Positions 8,543 through 16,427 of a stretch of DNA of 64,000 nt are shown piece by piece (the first letter of the stretch is position 1; each line of letters begins with the position of its first letter). This DNA comes from Pedobacter hartonius (GTDB lineage: Bacteria; Bacteroidota; Bacteroidia; Sphingobacteriales; Sphingobacteriaceae). A program made the position numbers and the translations under genes. Below the pieces are notes generated by a model, which was not told the origin of the DNA, did not search any database, and was given only the letters and a program-made list of their open reading frames with translations. The DNA lies in the NCBI RefSeq assembly GCF_900107535.1, contig NZ_FNRA01000005.1, positions 124,001-188,000 of the forward strand, read 5' to 3'.

Positions 8543-9193
8543 CTAATACTTAATGAGATAGTCATTGATCTGCATTTTGATCTTACCCGTTTTGGTTTCC
8601 ATACTGCGCATTTTCTTCCGGTCGATAGTAGTGCCCTTGCCCATGAAATTGAGTGGTATTTTTAGTTTTTCGATGGCGAAGGTGGCTTCCACATTATTTG
8701 GCAGGATATCTTTTAGCTGCGCATAGTTCATCAGCAGGGTATAGGAACCTTCCTTGCGGGTGTTAATTTCCGACTGTACGATGCGGACTGCTTTGGTATC
8801 CATATAGAGTGTAGCCAAAGCCAGGTCTGACTGATTGGTAGTGGGAATAATGTTGATCACTTTTAATGATCTGCCGTTGCGTTTCTCCGTTCCCCTGTCT
8901 ACCGTGATGAACGGATACCTGAAGATCTCAGATAATGAAAAATCGAGCCCCCGTTTTGGCAGCATCACAAAGTCTTTTGATGAGAATACCATTTTCTTCC
9001 CTACGGCATAATTGATTTTGGCCGTTTTTGTGGGCATTTTTATAAAGGGAACATCGAGCTCCAGTATCAGGGATGCCGAGAACTGTTTCACTGAGTCCAT
9101 TCGCTTTTTGATACGCATCAGGTCCTGGTCGACTTGTTGTGCGCTGGCAAGCTGTGTGGCAAATAAAAGAAATATAAACAGGGTCTTAATCAT
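8543..9193 (-). CDS. LolA-like outer-membrane lipoprotein-sorting domain protein
   Basis: A 216-residue protein with a signal peptide (FIFLLFATQLASAQ). Its beta-rich body resembles the LolA/LolB-like fold of sorting-type proteins (MKKRMDSVKQFSASLILELDVP at the start, then LATLYMDTKAVRIVQSE and YLIKY at the end). It should be periplasmic and may bind lipid or lipid-linked material. It is the last gene of an operon and overlaps the ABC permease gene by 4 nt (ATGA). This suggests it works with that exporter, for example in accepting or moving a hydrophobic substrate; that role is inference. Confidence 0.6.
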   Translation of the reverse strand: MIKTLFIFLLFATQLASAQQVDQDLMRIKKRMDSVKQFSASLILELDVPFIKMPTKTAKINYAVGKKMVFSSKDFVMLPKRGLDFSLSEIFRYPFITVDRGTEKRNGRSLKVINIIPTTNQSDLALATLYMDTKAVRIVQSEINTRKEGSYTLLMNYAQLKDILPNNVEATFAIEKLKIPLNFMGKGTTIDRKKMRSMETKTGKIKMQINDYLIKY

Positions 9194-10020
9194 CCGATAT
9201 CTTTTTTATGAAATACATATGTACCTGCGGCTCCAAATGCAAGGGTGTAAAGTAGAAGTAAAGCGTTATTGATCAGAATTTGTGTCCAGTCCAGCTCGTA
9301 ATAGAAAAGCTGCTGCCAGGTATCGATAAGCTTCGGAAAAAAGAAGCTGTTGATCGCGGGGATAACGAAGTCTACTTTTAACAGCAGCGTGGTGATGATC
9401 AGGAACAGCGCTGCGGCAATCCAGGTTTTGGCTGCCTCCTTGATGAAAATGGCCAGCGTAAGGCTAACTACACAATAAAAGACCATAGCTACCGCGCCTG
9501 AAGCAAAGGCCCAGCATATCCGGTGAAAAGCGTCCTTAGCCTCAAAAAAGTTTAGTGTATTGAGGTAAACTACCAGGTCACCGCCTCCAAAGATAGCGTA
9601 GGCTAAAATGAAGGTGGTTAACATCATGAAGCCGATAACGAGGATGGTGAACAACACAGCAATGATGTATTTTGCCGTGATAAATTTCCACTTTTTAACG
9701 GCCTGCAGCATGACAGTCTGCATGGTGCCGTCTTTATATTCATCCGTTACTATTCCCGAGGTGACGATCATCAGGATCAGAGGCACATTGAACCACAAAG
9801 AGTTTAGTACGATGTACATGATCAGGTTGCCGTTTAACAGTGTTCCTTCGAAGTAAAACGACTGTTTGAGGTTATCCAGTAAGAGGTCAAGAATGGTACT
9901 TCCCTGGAAATAGGCAGTGATCAGAATTAACGTTTCAATCACCATGATTGACCCCAGTGCGTAGTATGTTTTGCTTTGTTTTACAAGCTTTAAAAGTTCA
10001 GCTGACAGCAGTAATCTCAT
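9190..10020 (-). CDS. ABC-2 type transporter permease
   Basis: This 276-residue membrane protein has six hydrophobic segments in the arrangement of ABC-2 permeases: helix 1 near residues 20-38, a long external loop, then LILMIVTSGIVTDEY followed by KDGTMQTVMLQ. That last motif (a charged loop after helix 2) is typical of ABC-2 subunits that contact the ATPase. Its start codon overlaps the ATPase stop (TAATG), so the pair is translationally coupled and forms one exporter. The substrate is not evident. Confidence 0.85.
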   Translation of the reverse strand: MRLLLSAELLKLVKQSKTYYALGSIMVIETLILITAYFQGSTILDLLLDNLKQSFYFEGTLLNGNLIMYIVLNSLWFNVPLILMIVTSGIVTDEYKDGTMQTVMLQAVKKWKFITAKYIIAVLFTILVIGFMMLTTFILAYAIFGGGDLVVYLNTLNFFEAKDAFHRICWAFASGAVAMVFYCVVSLTLAIFIKEAAKTWIAAALFLIITTLLLKVDFVIPAINSFFFPKLIDTWQQLFYYELDWTQILINNALLLLYTLAFGAAGTYVFHKKDIG

Positions 10021-10871
10021 TAAATTGCCTTTTTGATTAGTTGTTCCAATGTTAACACAGGTGTGCAGGCGGTAACCTGGATGCCTTCTTTGAGCAGTTC
10101 GGTTAGTAAGGAGGGAATATCCCTGGCCTCACAAGTCACTCTCGCATCATTGGTGCCCATTTCTACCTCATAATTTTTTAAAATTGCAGAAGCAGTCAGG
10201 TTTGATGCCGTGATGCTGAAACTGGTAATGTGGGCATTGATGAGCGCATTGGTGGGGCCCGAATTCACAATTTCTCCCTTTTCAATGACATAGAGGAAAT
10301 GGCAGCATTTGCTGATCTCGCCCATCATATGCGAGGACAATAAAATGGCTATATTTTCTTCCTCCGCCAGCTTCCTGATTAAGGTGATTAAAGAGGCCAC
10401 GCCTATCGGGTCGAGCCCGGAGAACGGTTCATCCAGTACCAGGCATTCAGGATCATTGATCAGTGCGATGGCTATTCCCAGCCGCTGTTTCATCCCGAGG
10501 GAAAAGTTGCTTACGGGGTCTTTACGGTCAAGGGGCAGGCCTACCTTCAGGAGGGTTTGTTCGATTGAAAGTTTATCTGCCGGTGCTCCCTGTATGCCTG
10601 CGAAGATTTTGATGTTGTCATACGCATTCAGGAAATTATATAGTCCGGGCCTTTCGATGATACCTCCAACCGGTTTGGACCGCTTTGAATTGATGGTCAC
10701 CTCACCATGATCGGGTTTGACCAGTCCGCATAAGATCTTAAACAGGGTAGTTTTTCCTGCACCATTTCTTCCCAGCAGTCCGCAAATTTGTCCAGGGGAA
10801 ATATGAATGGACACGTCATTTAATGCTTTTCCGGAAGAATAGCTTTTACTTAAATTATTTCCTGCAAGCAT
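10020..10871 (-). CDS. ABC transporter ATP-binding protein
   Basis: A complete 283-residue ABC ATPase. Walker A is GRNGAGKTTLF near residues 34-44, the signature is NFSLGMKQRLGIA near 122-134, Walker B is CLVLDEPFSGLDP, and the switch His follows in LLSSHMMGEI. A C-terminal extension of about 70 residues ends the protein. The sequence is of the CcmA/lantibiotic-exporter type that pairs with ABC-2 permeases. It abuts the upstream membrane protein gene with no gap and overlaps the permease gene by 1 nt, so all four genes (8543-11462) form one operon. Confidence 0.93.
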   Translation of the reverse strand: MLAGNNLSKSYSSGKALNDVSIHISPGQICGLLGRNGAGKTTLFKILCGLVKPDHGEVTINSKRSKPVGGIIERPGLYNFLNAYDNIKIFAGIQGAPADKLSIEQTLLKVGLPLDRKDPVSNFSLGMKQRLGIAIALINDPECLVLDEPFSGLDPIGVASLITLIRKLAEEENIAILLSSHMMGEISKCCHFLYVIEKGEIVNSGPTNALINAHITSFSITASNLTASAILKNYEVEMGTNDARVTCEARDIPSLLTELLKEGIQVTACTPVLTLEQLIKKAI

Positions 10872-11462
10872 TTATTCAGCTATTTTATAATTGACACCCT
10901 GGTCACGGAAGTTGAACCTGGGTTTGTAATATTTCTCGAGAAAGGTACGGGAAACAAAAGACTTCCTGAACAGGAACAAGGGGTCCTGGATCATAAATTT
11001 CGGTATGAAATGATACCATCTGATACCAATTCTTTGATAGTAACTGATTACCTCATTTTCCATACCCAGTTCTTTCGCGGCTACGAGGAAAGCTGTACGC
11101 TGACATTTCGATCCCATATAGGGAGCGGCAATTTTAGGACTGAAGCCATGAATATACAGGTTGTCTTTTATCCTTTTATAATTCTGGAAGCGTGACCAGG
11201 CATCCATGATCACCAGGAAAATATGGGTAAAGGCAAACAGCAGGCAGCCCAGCCAAAACACCATGAAAAAGGCAGCCTCATCCAGATAGGCATTCTTTAA
11301 TTTGGTCCAGTAAAACCAAGACTCCATAACAAACAGGATTACAGAAAAATGTAATAAGATGCCCACGTTCCAATAAGACACCGCTATACCGGGTTGTTTA
11401 GGTATCTTCTCATGATCCACACTACTTCTATCAGCAACCATATAACTTCTTTGCGACATCAA
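10872..11462 (-). CDS. Membrane protein of unknown function, first gene of ABC operon
   Basis: This 196-residue protein is not recognised. It has two hydrophobic helices (about residues 28-50, LLHFSVILFVMESWFYW, and 62-90, AAFFMVFWLGCLLFAFTHIFLVIM) and then a conserved-looking cytoplasmic tail rich in aromatics (HGFSPKIAAPYMGSKCQRTA, then RWYHFIPKFM). No enzyme motif was seen. It directly precedes the ABC ATPase gene with no intergenic base and is probably co-transcribed, so it may be an accessory component of the exporter. The start at 11462 (MMSQ) has a second in-frame ATG one codon later. Confidence 0.7.
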   Translation of the reverse strand: MMSQRSYMVADRSSVDHEKIPKQPGIAVSYWNVGILLHFSVILFVMESWFYWTKLKNAYLDEAAFFMVFWLGCLLFAFTHIFLVIMDAWSRFQNYKRIKDNLYIHGFSPKIAAPYMGSKCQRTAFLVAAKELGMENEVISYYQRIGIRWYHFIPKFMIQDPLFLFRKSFVSRTFLEKYYKPRFNFRDQGVNYKIAE

Positions 11463-11721
11463 CTAATTCTCATGTTTAACGTAAAAACTGCTATTAAGAT
11501 ACACTATTCATCCCATAAACAGGTCTGGAAATGCCAAATATCAGCTTGTAAAAACTAATATTATAAATAAACCTGAATTCTAAACTATTTGGCAGTGATT
11601 ACCAGGGAAAGTTGTTGAAAATGTAGCTTTATACTCGCTAAAACGAATATTTTTAATATTTATGACATTTTGATTTGCTGATAAATACTGCGCCTGATGG
11701 TTTGGCAGTTTCAGTAAAAAT
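11463..11721. other. Intergenic region with presumed promoter of the ABC operon
   Basis: AT-rich, non-coding. It must contain the promoter of the minus-strand operon starting at 11462, but no convincing -33/-7 pair could be picked out. Nothing else is seen. Confidence 0.4.
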
Positions 11722-11757
11722 AATGAAGCCCAATGGAAAATTCCACTGGGCTTCATT
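11722..11757 (-). terminator. Intrinsic terminator of the GH16-like gene
   Basis: A 17-bp stem (11722-11738 with 11741-11757) holds one position that is G-U on the minus strand but A-C on the plus strand, which points to minus-strand use. A T-rich run follows on the minus strand. Confidence 0.75.
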
Positions 11758-11832
11758 GTGCCTTCAACCCTGCCTGAACTGCTGATTATCTGTTTTAGGA
11801 AGCGGCAGGATAAATAATTTCTGGTAAGAATA

Positions 11833-12681
11833 TTAAGGCTTTATTAATTTATATACTTTAATATTGTCAATCTGCATGCTATTTGGAAGAGCAGGGGCAA
11901 TGTCATTTCCTGCAAAGTTACCGCCAACTGTCAGATCAATGTTGATAAAGAAAGGCTTCATGAATTCGTCCGTACCGTTTACGCCGTTGGCAATATTAAT
12001 GGTATTGTATAATACATCGTTCACATAATACCTGATTTCATTTTCATCCCATTCCACTGCATAAATATCAAATTGAGCGGGATAGCTGGTGGCAGTTTTC
12101 CGGCTAACAGCAAACCCTCCGTTATCCCATTGAATTCCACCATTTATCACCGTATCATTGTTTTTGTGTTGCATGATATCAATTTCACCACTTTGTGGCA
12201 GGCCAACTGTTGGGAAATTTATTCCCTGCATCGTTAGTTCTGAAGTTAAACCACGGCCATTCGCATTGCTTATCTGTGCTTCAATACGACCTCTCAGGAT
12301 AGAAAATTTTCCGGCGGTAGTAATTTTTCCGGAAGTGTATTGCTGTCCGTCAAGGGGAATTTTACTGGCTGTAAGGACCAGTCCGTTTGAACGGAGATGA
12401 ACTGCATCAGCCGAGTAAGCCTGAAGTTCATTGTTAACGTGCTGATTTCCGGTTACAATGGTCCATTTTGTACTGTCTAACTGAGTTCCATCGAATTCGT
12501 CAGACCATACGAGTTCAAATGCAGCTTTGCTCCCGGTTGTTCTTCTGAGCAGTGACTGTGCATTCTTGCCTGATTCCGGCAGGTTATTGGAGTCATCCTC
12601 TTTTTTTTTGCAGGAGGTTGCAATTACAGCAAACATTAAAAAGGCAATCGCTGTCTTCAGGGTAAAAAATTGTTTTTTCAT
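11833..12681 (-). CDS. GH16-family lipoprotein with altered catalytic acid/base
   Basis: A 282-residue lipoprotein: signal peptide, then the lipobox IATSC with Cys24. The rest is a glycoside hydrolase family 16 beta-sandwich (VWSDEFDG near 58-65, SGKITTAGKFS near 117, then GEIDIMQ at 165-171). Family 16 enzymes use ExDxxE, with the first Glu as nucleophile and the last as acid/base. Here Glu166 and Asp168 are kept, but the final Glu is Gln171 (codon CAA). The segment before it (TSELTMQG) also departs from the usual WPAFWML. The protein may be inactive as a hydrolase and serve to bind beta-glucan-type glycans at the outer membrane. Confidence 0.82.
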   Translation of the reverse strand: MKKQFFTLKTAIAFLMFAVIATSCKKKEDDSNNLPESGKNAQSLLRRTTGSKAAFELVWSDEFDGTQLDSTKWTIVTGNQHVNNELQAYSADAVHLRSNGLVLTASKIPLDGQQYTSGKITTAGKFSILRGRIEAQISNANGRGLTSELTMQGINFPTVGLPQSGEIDIMQHKNNDTVINGGIQWDNGGFAVSRKTATSYPAQFDIYAVEWDENEIRYYVNDVLYNTINIANGVNGTDEFMKPFFINIDLTVGGNFAGNDIAPALPNSMQIDNIKVYKLIKP

Positions 12682-12798
12682 ATTGGTTTTTGATTAATTG
12701 CTATGGAATACCTTTGGTATGTGTTTTTCTATATGTGAATCTTAATAAAGTAACCGTTTTATTTGGATGTTTTTAATCCCCTATATTGGTGATATCTG

Positions 12799-12829
12799 TT
12801 TGTTAGATAGTTTGTTGTAACTTTATTTG
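12799..12829 (+). promoter_or_regulatory. Putative promoter of the cupin gene
   Basis: TTTG (12799-12802), 19 nt, then TTTATTTG (12822-12829). The spacing is exact; one base departs from TAnnTTTG. The cupin start lies about 20 nt downstream. Confidence 0.4.
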
Positions 12830-12850
12830 ACGCTGAAAACTTAAGTTACG

Positions 12851-13192
12851 ATGATAAAATCTATTAAAAATGCAGAACACTATAAATGGGGCGATAACTG
12901 TGACGGCTGGCATCTGTTAAAAACAGACAATTTAAGTGTTATTCAGGAGAAGATGCCATTGGGCGCTTTTGAAAAGCGTCATTTCCATGGGCAGGCACAA
13001 CAACTGTTCTATATCTTATCAGGTACGGCAACTTTTGAAATGGATGGGGAGGTCTTTATTTTAAACGCCGGGGAAAGTATTCATGTGCCAAAGGGTGCGA
13101 AACATTTTATTTCTAACCATGGCTCAGCAGAGCTGGGGTTCCTGGTTATTTCTGAACCGAAATCACACGGTGACAGAACAGAAGTTTCTTAA
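12851..13192 (+). CDS. Single-domain cupin protein
   Basis: This 113-residue protein forms one conserved beta-barrel cupin. Motif 1 is seen as KRHFHGQAQQLFYILSGTATFEMDG (quoted in part: RHFHGQAQQLFY), with metal ligands His-His and a Gln at the usual Glu/Gln place. Motif 2 is INAGESIHVPKGAKHFISN-like, supplying the second His. Small cupins of this kind bind a metal and may be isomerases, dioxygenases or sugar-binding sensors. The present sequence does not decide. It is a stand-alone gene with its own promoter. Confidence 0.85.
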   Translation: MIKSIKNAEHYKWGDNCDGWHLLKTDNLSVIQEKMPLGAFEKRHFHGQAQQLFYILSGTATFEMDGEVFILNAGESIHVPKGAKHFISNHGSAELGFLVISEPKSHGDRTEVS

Positions 13193-13282
13193 TTTATCAG
13201 TGTGTACTATGGGATAATATTAATTTAATGTTTTTTTCATCTTGGATAGCGTGTTTTGCGGTTCTATACATTCCAATTCTTC

Positions 13283-14155
13283 ATGAAAAAAATAATCTCC
13301 GCCCTGTCCGTTTTATCGGTTGCACTGGTAGCCTATATTCCTTCTTCGTTAAACATGAGCCTGAGTAAGGCAGTAACGATCGATTCACTGGGGGCCTGCC
13401 AGGGCATATCGTTTCAGAAAGGGCGTGTTTTTCTATATGGCGACAGAGAGGTTGGAATGGTCAGGGAATATCAGCTGAGAAAAGACAGCCTGGTAGATCT
13501 GCATAAAGAATACCTCCTGACCCTGAACGGGAAAGACCTGATCAGCCATCCTACAGGTATTGCCTATATTCCCGGAAAACCTGCATTTATTGGCAATTCG
13601 ATAAGGATGAATAAAGAAGGCACACAATGGAAAGCTGTAATTTACCAGGTAAACTGGGAAGGCCTGTTAAAAACGGGTACACTTGACGGTAATGTGATCA
13701 GCACCATAGAGGATGACGCCTGTATACAGGGAACGCGGCCCGAGTATGTAAAATATGCCGGGAAATGGTATGTAGCTACGGCTGATTATGGTGATATACA
13801 GAATGAAGTCCGTCTTTATGATCCTGAGCAGTTAAGCAAAGTATCAAAAACCAGTGATAAAGGTGTGGTATTTAAGAAATTCACCTGTACACCCTGGGTT
13901 CAGAACCTGCATTGGATAGCTGATAAGGGCATCCTTGTATTGATACAAAATCAGGCTGAAGGCAAAAAATGGCGCTTTACCTATCTGGATTTCAAAAAAT
14001 CTGTAGCGAGCGGCAGGCAGGAAGTGATCAAAGTGGTTGAGATTGACAGGGCTGATGAGCTGGAAGGTTTTGCTTTTACCGGAAACGACAAAGAAGGTAT
14101 TGCCGTGACATCGTCAAGGGTTAATAACGTTAATTTCATGAAGCTGGACTGGTAA
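13283..14155 (+). CDS. Exported beta-propeller-like protein
   Basis: A 290-residue protein with a signal sequence (KKIISALSVLSVALVAYIP). Its body resembles a SdiA-regulated/YncE-type beta-propeller, with recurring aromatic-Gly-Asp blades (YGDREVGMVREY, LISHPTGIAYIPG, YVATADYGDIQNEVRLYD, LEGFAFTGN). The final segment ELEGFAF is common in esterase-like or SdiA-regulated families. No catalytic residues are evident, so the function is unknown. An in-frame ATG 27 bp upstream (13256) would precede the signal sequence. The Lys-Lys start at 13283 is the better one. Confidence 0.65.
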   Translation: MKKIISALSVLSVALVAYIPSSLNMSLSKAVTIDSLGACQGISFQKGRVFLYGDREVGMVREYQLRKDSLVDLHKEYLLTLNGKDLISHPTGIAYIPGKPAFIGNSIRMNKEGTQWKAVIYQVNWEGLLKTGTLDGNVISTIEDDACIQGTRPEYVKYAGKWYVATADYGDIQNEVRLYDPEQLSKVSKTSDKGVVFKKFTCTPWVQNLHWIADKGILVLIQNQAEGKKWRFTYLDFKKSVASGRQEVIKVVEIDRADELEGFAFTGNDKEGIAVTSSRVNNVNFMKLDW

Positions 14156-14189
14156 ACTTCAGGCTTAACTAAAAAATATAATGGTAACG

Positions 14190-14240
14190 ATGGCACCCAG
14201 CCAATACAATACTTCAATTGATACGATCGGCTGGTGCCAT
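14190..14240. terminator. Possible terminator hairpin after the propeller gene
   Basis: A 12-bp stem with one bulged C (14190-14202 with 14229-14240) and a 26-nt loop, followed by TTTGTTCTTC on the plus strand. The long loop weakens the call. The surrounding 14156-14404 region has no gene. Confidence 0.4.
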
Positions 14241-14404
14241 TTGTTCTTCAGGTTAATCTTCATCTATCTAAGGTACAGATTTGATAATACCACAGGCCTA
14301 TTGATAGAATGAATAGGCCGCACTATTTTTTTAAATTATCACTGAACTATGTTTACTTATAAACCAAAGACGTTCCAGTATTATAATTCAATAGGACTTG
14401 TTAA

Positions 14405-14443
14405 ATAATAAATATTTATTGATAATCAATAAATATTTATTAT
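14405..14443. repeat. Perfect 19-bp inverted repeat upstream of DUF2975/XRE operon
   Basis: Arms 14405-14423 and 14425-14443 are perfectly complementary, separated by a single A. Each arm contains the AT-only palindrome AAATATTT. The repeat ends 22 bp before the ATG of the DUF2975 gene. It is a strong candidate operator for the small XRE regulator encoded in the same operon. Confidence 0.7.
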
Positions 14444-14465
14444 TATTGTATATAACATAAAAGTC

Positions 14466-15083
14466 ATGAAAATACTAGGAAACAAATCGTTATCTGCAGT
14501 TATCTCAATAATTCTTAATTTTGTATGGTGGATTGAATGGGCCTTTGCTGCCGTTTTTATAATAATGATGTGGATTTCTATTCACATTAGAGGTGAATGT
14601 GTTTTACCACTCCCCGTCACTTTCTCTGAAATCACCATAGGGACAGTTCAAAGTATCAATAAGACCTTCCCTGGTGGGCACATTAATACAACTAATGGGA
14701 TTTTGTCCTTACAGGTTCAAGCAAATATTATTAATGTAGTACTGTTAGCGATTGGTTATGGGTTTATATTTGCCTTGATTAGCATTATTACTTATCAATT
14801 AAAAATGATTTTCTCCAATTTTAAGAAGCATTTACCATTTAACACCTTAAATATTTATAGAATCAGAAATATAGCTATAGTATTAATTGCCTATTCAGTG
14901 GTGCAGTGGCTATATGTAGTTCTTGTCAATACGATTTTAAACTCTCAAATTAAATGGCGGCACATGGAGCTCAGTTATTCCTTTAACGTGAATTATGCGC
15001 TAATGGGAGTTATATTGATTATTGTTGCAGGTATATTTCAAATTGGTCTTTCTCTTGAAGAAGAAAAGCAACTAACAATATAG
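14466..15083 (+). CDS. DUF2975 membrane protein
   Basis: This 205-residue protein has four hydrophobic helices in the DUF2975 layout: about residues 9-38, an extracytoplasmic loop, 79-101 (NIINVVLLAIGYGFIF), 127-149 and 173-195. The function of the family is unknown, but its members are very often followed by a YozG-type XRE regulator, as here (3-bp gap to the next gene). The pair presumably senses or responds to an envelope signal. The perfect inverted repeat just upstream is a likely regulator-binding site. Confidence 0.82.
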   Translation: MKILGNKSLSAVISIILNFVWWIEWAFAAVFIIMMWISIHIRGECVLPLPVTFSEITIGTVQSINKTFPGGHINTTNGILSLQVQANIINVVLLAIGYGFIFALISIITYQLKMIFSNFKKHLPFNTLNIYRIRNIAIVLIAYSVVQWLYVVLVNTILNSQIKWRHMELSYSFNVNYALMGVILIIVAGIFQIGLSLEEEKQLTI

Positions 15084-15085
15084 TA

Positions 15086-15304
15086 ATGGGAATTGTAATT
15101 AACCTGGATGTTATGATGGCAAAAAGAAAGATGTCGTTGAATACATTATCCGAGCAAGTAGGAATCACTTTATCAAATTTATCAATATTGAAGCAGGGGA
15201 AGGCCAAAGCTATACGTTTGAGCACACTAGAATTAATATGTAAAGTCTTAGAATGTCAGCCGGGTGATATAATTGCATATGAACCAGACGACATAATCGC
15301 CTGA
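15086..15304 (+). CDS. YozG-like XRE family transcriptional regulator
   Basis: A 72-residue one-domain helix-turn-helix regulator of the Cro/CI type. The helix-turn-helix is seen as NTLSEQVGITLSNLSILKQG, and the tail LEVLECQPGDI is the mark of YozG-like proteins (here VLECQPGDII near residues 53-62). Such small regulators accompany DUF2975 membrane proteins, so the two probably act together. It should bind the AT-rich inverted repeat at 14405-14443 and control its own operon. The match to that site is inference. Confidence 0.88.
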   Translation: MGIVINLDVMMAKRKMSLNTLSEQVGITLSNLSILKQGKAKAIRLSTLELICKVLECQPGDIIAYEPDDIIA

Positions 15305-15538
15305 TACTCCCCTGGAAATTATAGGTCGCGATTATTATAACGTTTATTGCCTTGGCTATTCTGCTTGATTCTGGTTATTTTTGTTAACCCATAAGATTTT
15401 CACGCGGTTCTGTTTTCACACTGTAACCGTGTGAAAAAGCGTGTGAGTTTTAAAAGTGAAGAATCATTGTGATGTGAATGTATGATCAACTATTGAAAGT
15501 AATTCATCCAAATACCCGATTAAGATTATAAGTCCCGA

Positions 15539-15625
15539 TTATTTCAACTTAAATTTGCAAAGCGCAAACAAATTGCTACTCACGGGGGATTAGCTCTTTT
15601 GGCTAGAGCGCTTGCCTGGCAGGCA
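15539..15625 (+). pseudogene. Left attachment site: tRNA-Ala 5' half relic with dead promoter
   Basis: This matches 29316-29411 except for scattered changes and a 9-bp gap. It holds the tRNA-Ala upstream region, then the first half of the gene up to the anticodon stem. Identity is perfect over the last 28 bp (15598-15625) and ends in the anticodon arm. The 9 bp missing relative to the right copy remove the -7 box, so the relic cannot be transcribed as a tRNA. It marks the left junction of the island. Confidence 0.85.
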
Positions 15626-15682
15626 CTCGGTAATCCGTCTCAAAGGTTGTTTAAAGCCTTATTTTATCCTTCTCTATTCTTG

Positions 15683-15710
15683 TCACAGGAAATTCACAGG
15701 TCATCTAACC
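15683..15710. repeat. Left arm-type repeats of the island
   Basis: TCACAGG occurs at 15683-15689 and 15694-15700, spaced by 11 bp. It is followed by ACAGGTCATCTAACC (15696-15710), which matches the right end (29140-29154) in inverted orientation at 14 of 15 bases. These features resemble integrase arm-binding or excision sites. Confidence 0.6.
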
Positions 15711-15757
15711 TTGTATATATTATTTGTTAATTATTGTAATATAGTAATTTGCTCTGT

Positions 15758-16213
15758 TTAAATCCCTTCATCACAAAAGCTATAATATCCATGCTTAGAG
15801 ATTATTAGATGATCAAGTATTTGGAGATCCAGTAATTTACCTGCTTCTCTTAATTTTTTGGTAACAGCAATATCTTCCTGACTTGGGTCAGTTTCGCCAC
15901 TTGGATGGTTATGTGCTAATATGATCCCACTGGCACATGCTTTTAAAGCTATCGCAAAAATGACTTTGGGATCTGCGACGGTGCCACTTATCCCACCCGA
16001 AGAAATGTTTACAACACCTAAAACCCTGTTTCTCCTGTTCAATAACAGTATTTTAAACTCTTCTAGGAACTCCAATTTACCATCGTCCCAGTGATCCATT
16101 AGAATGTTATAAGCATCCTTAGAACCACTGATTTTAGGTCTATCAGCTACTTTGTAATTTGGTCTGTAGAAAATTTCAACTTCAGACACTTTGAATAATG
16201 TGTTTTGCACCAT
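15758..16213 (-). CDS. RadC family JAB/JAMM domain protein
   Basis: This 151-residue protein is the short, mobile-element form of RadC. The JAMM metal-binding motif is intact: IILAHNHPSGETDPSQED near residues 98-115, with the two His and the Asp, plus the upstream Glu in the EFKILLLNRRNRV segment. The N-terminal helix-hairpin-helix region of chromosomal RadC is absent, as is usual for copies in integrative elements of Bacteroidota. It lies first from the left end of the island. Despite the historical name, its role in DNA repair is doubtful. Confidence 0.9.
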   Translation of the reverse strand: MVQNTLFKVSEVEIFYRPNYKVADRPKISGSKDAYNILMDHWDDGKLEFLEEFKILLLNRRNRVLGVVNISSGGISGTVADPKVIFAIALKACASGIILAHNHPSGETDPSQEDIAVTKKLREAGKLLDLQILDHLIISKHGYYSFCDEGI

Positions 16214-16243
16214 AATGATTTATTTAATTATGGTACTTCAACC

Positions 16244-16350
16244 AAGCTTTGAACTCAAATAAGTAAAGGAGGAACGGAATAAATGGGCGGTGTGATTGCC
16301 GTGTGCGTTTATGCCGGAAATTCCTTTAAACGTTTTGAGTTGACAAGCTT
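16244..16350. repeat. 107-bp imperfect extended hairpin
   Basis: Nested inverted segments: 16244-16259 pairs with 16334-16350; AAAGGA (16265-16270) with TCCTTT (16322-16327); CGGAATAAA (16275-16283) with TTTATGCCG (16308-16316); GGC (16286-16288) with GCC (16298-16300). Together they form one long interrupted stem between the RadC and the HEPN-like genes. It could be a structured RNA, a single-strand origin or a transfer/recombination site. No transcript direction is clear. Confidence 0.55.
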
Positions 16351-16427
16351 ACCTTCGTGGAATAATTAATAATCGTTTGTGAATTAAAGAACATAATAAA
16401 TTGCCTCCTTTAAAATTTAAACAATTG

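Noticed and set aside
15388..15443. TTTTCAC copies before the left att site as further integrase sites
   Set aside because: They lie outside the att core, do not keep the 11-bp period and are part of a separate hairpin (CACGC/GCGTG with TTTTCACAC/GTGTGAAAA).
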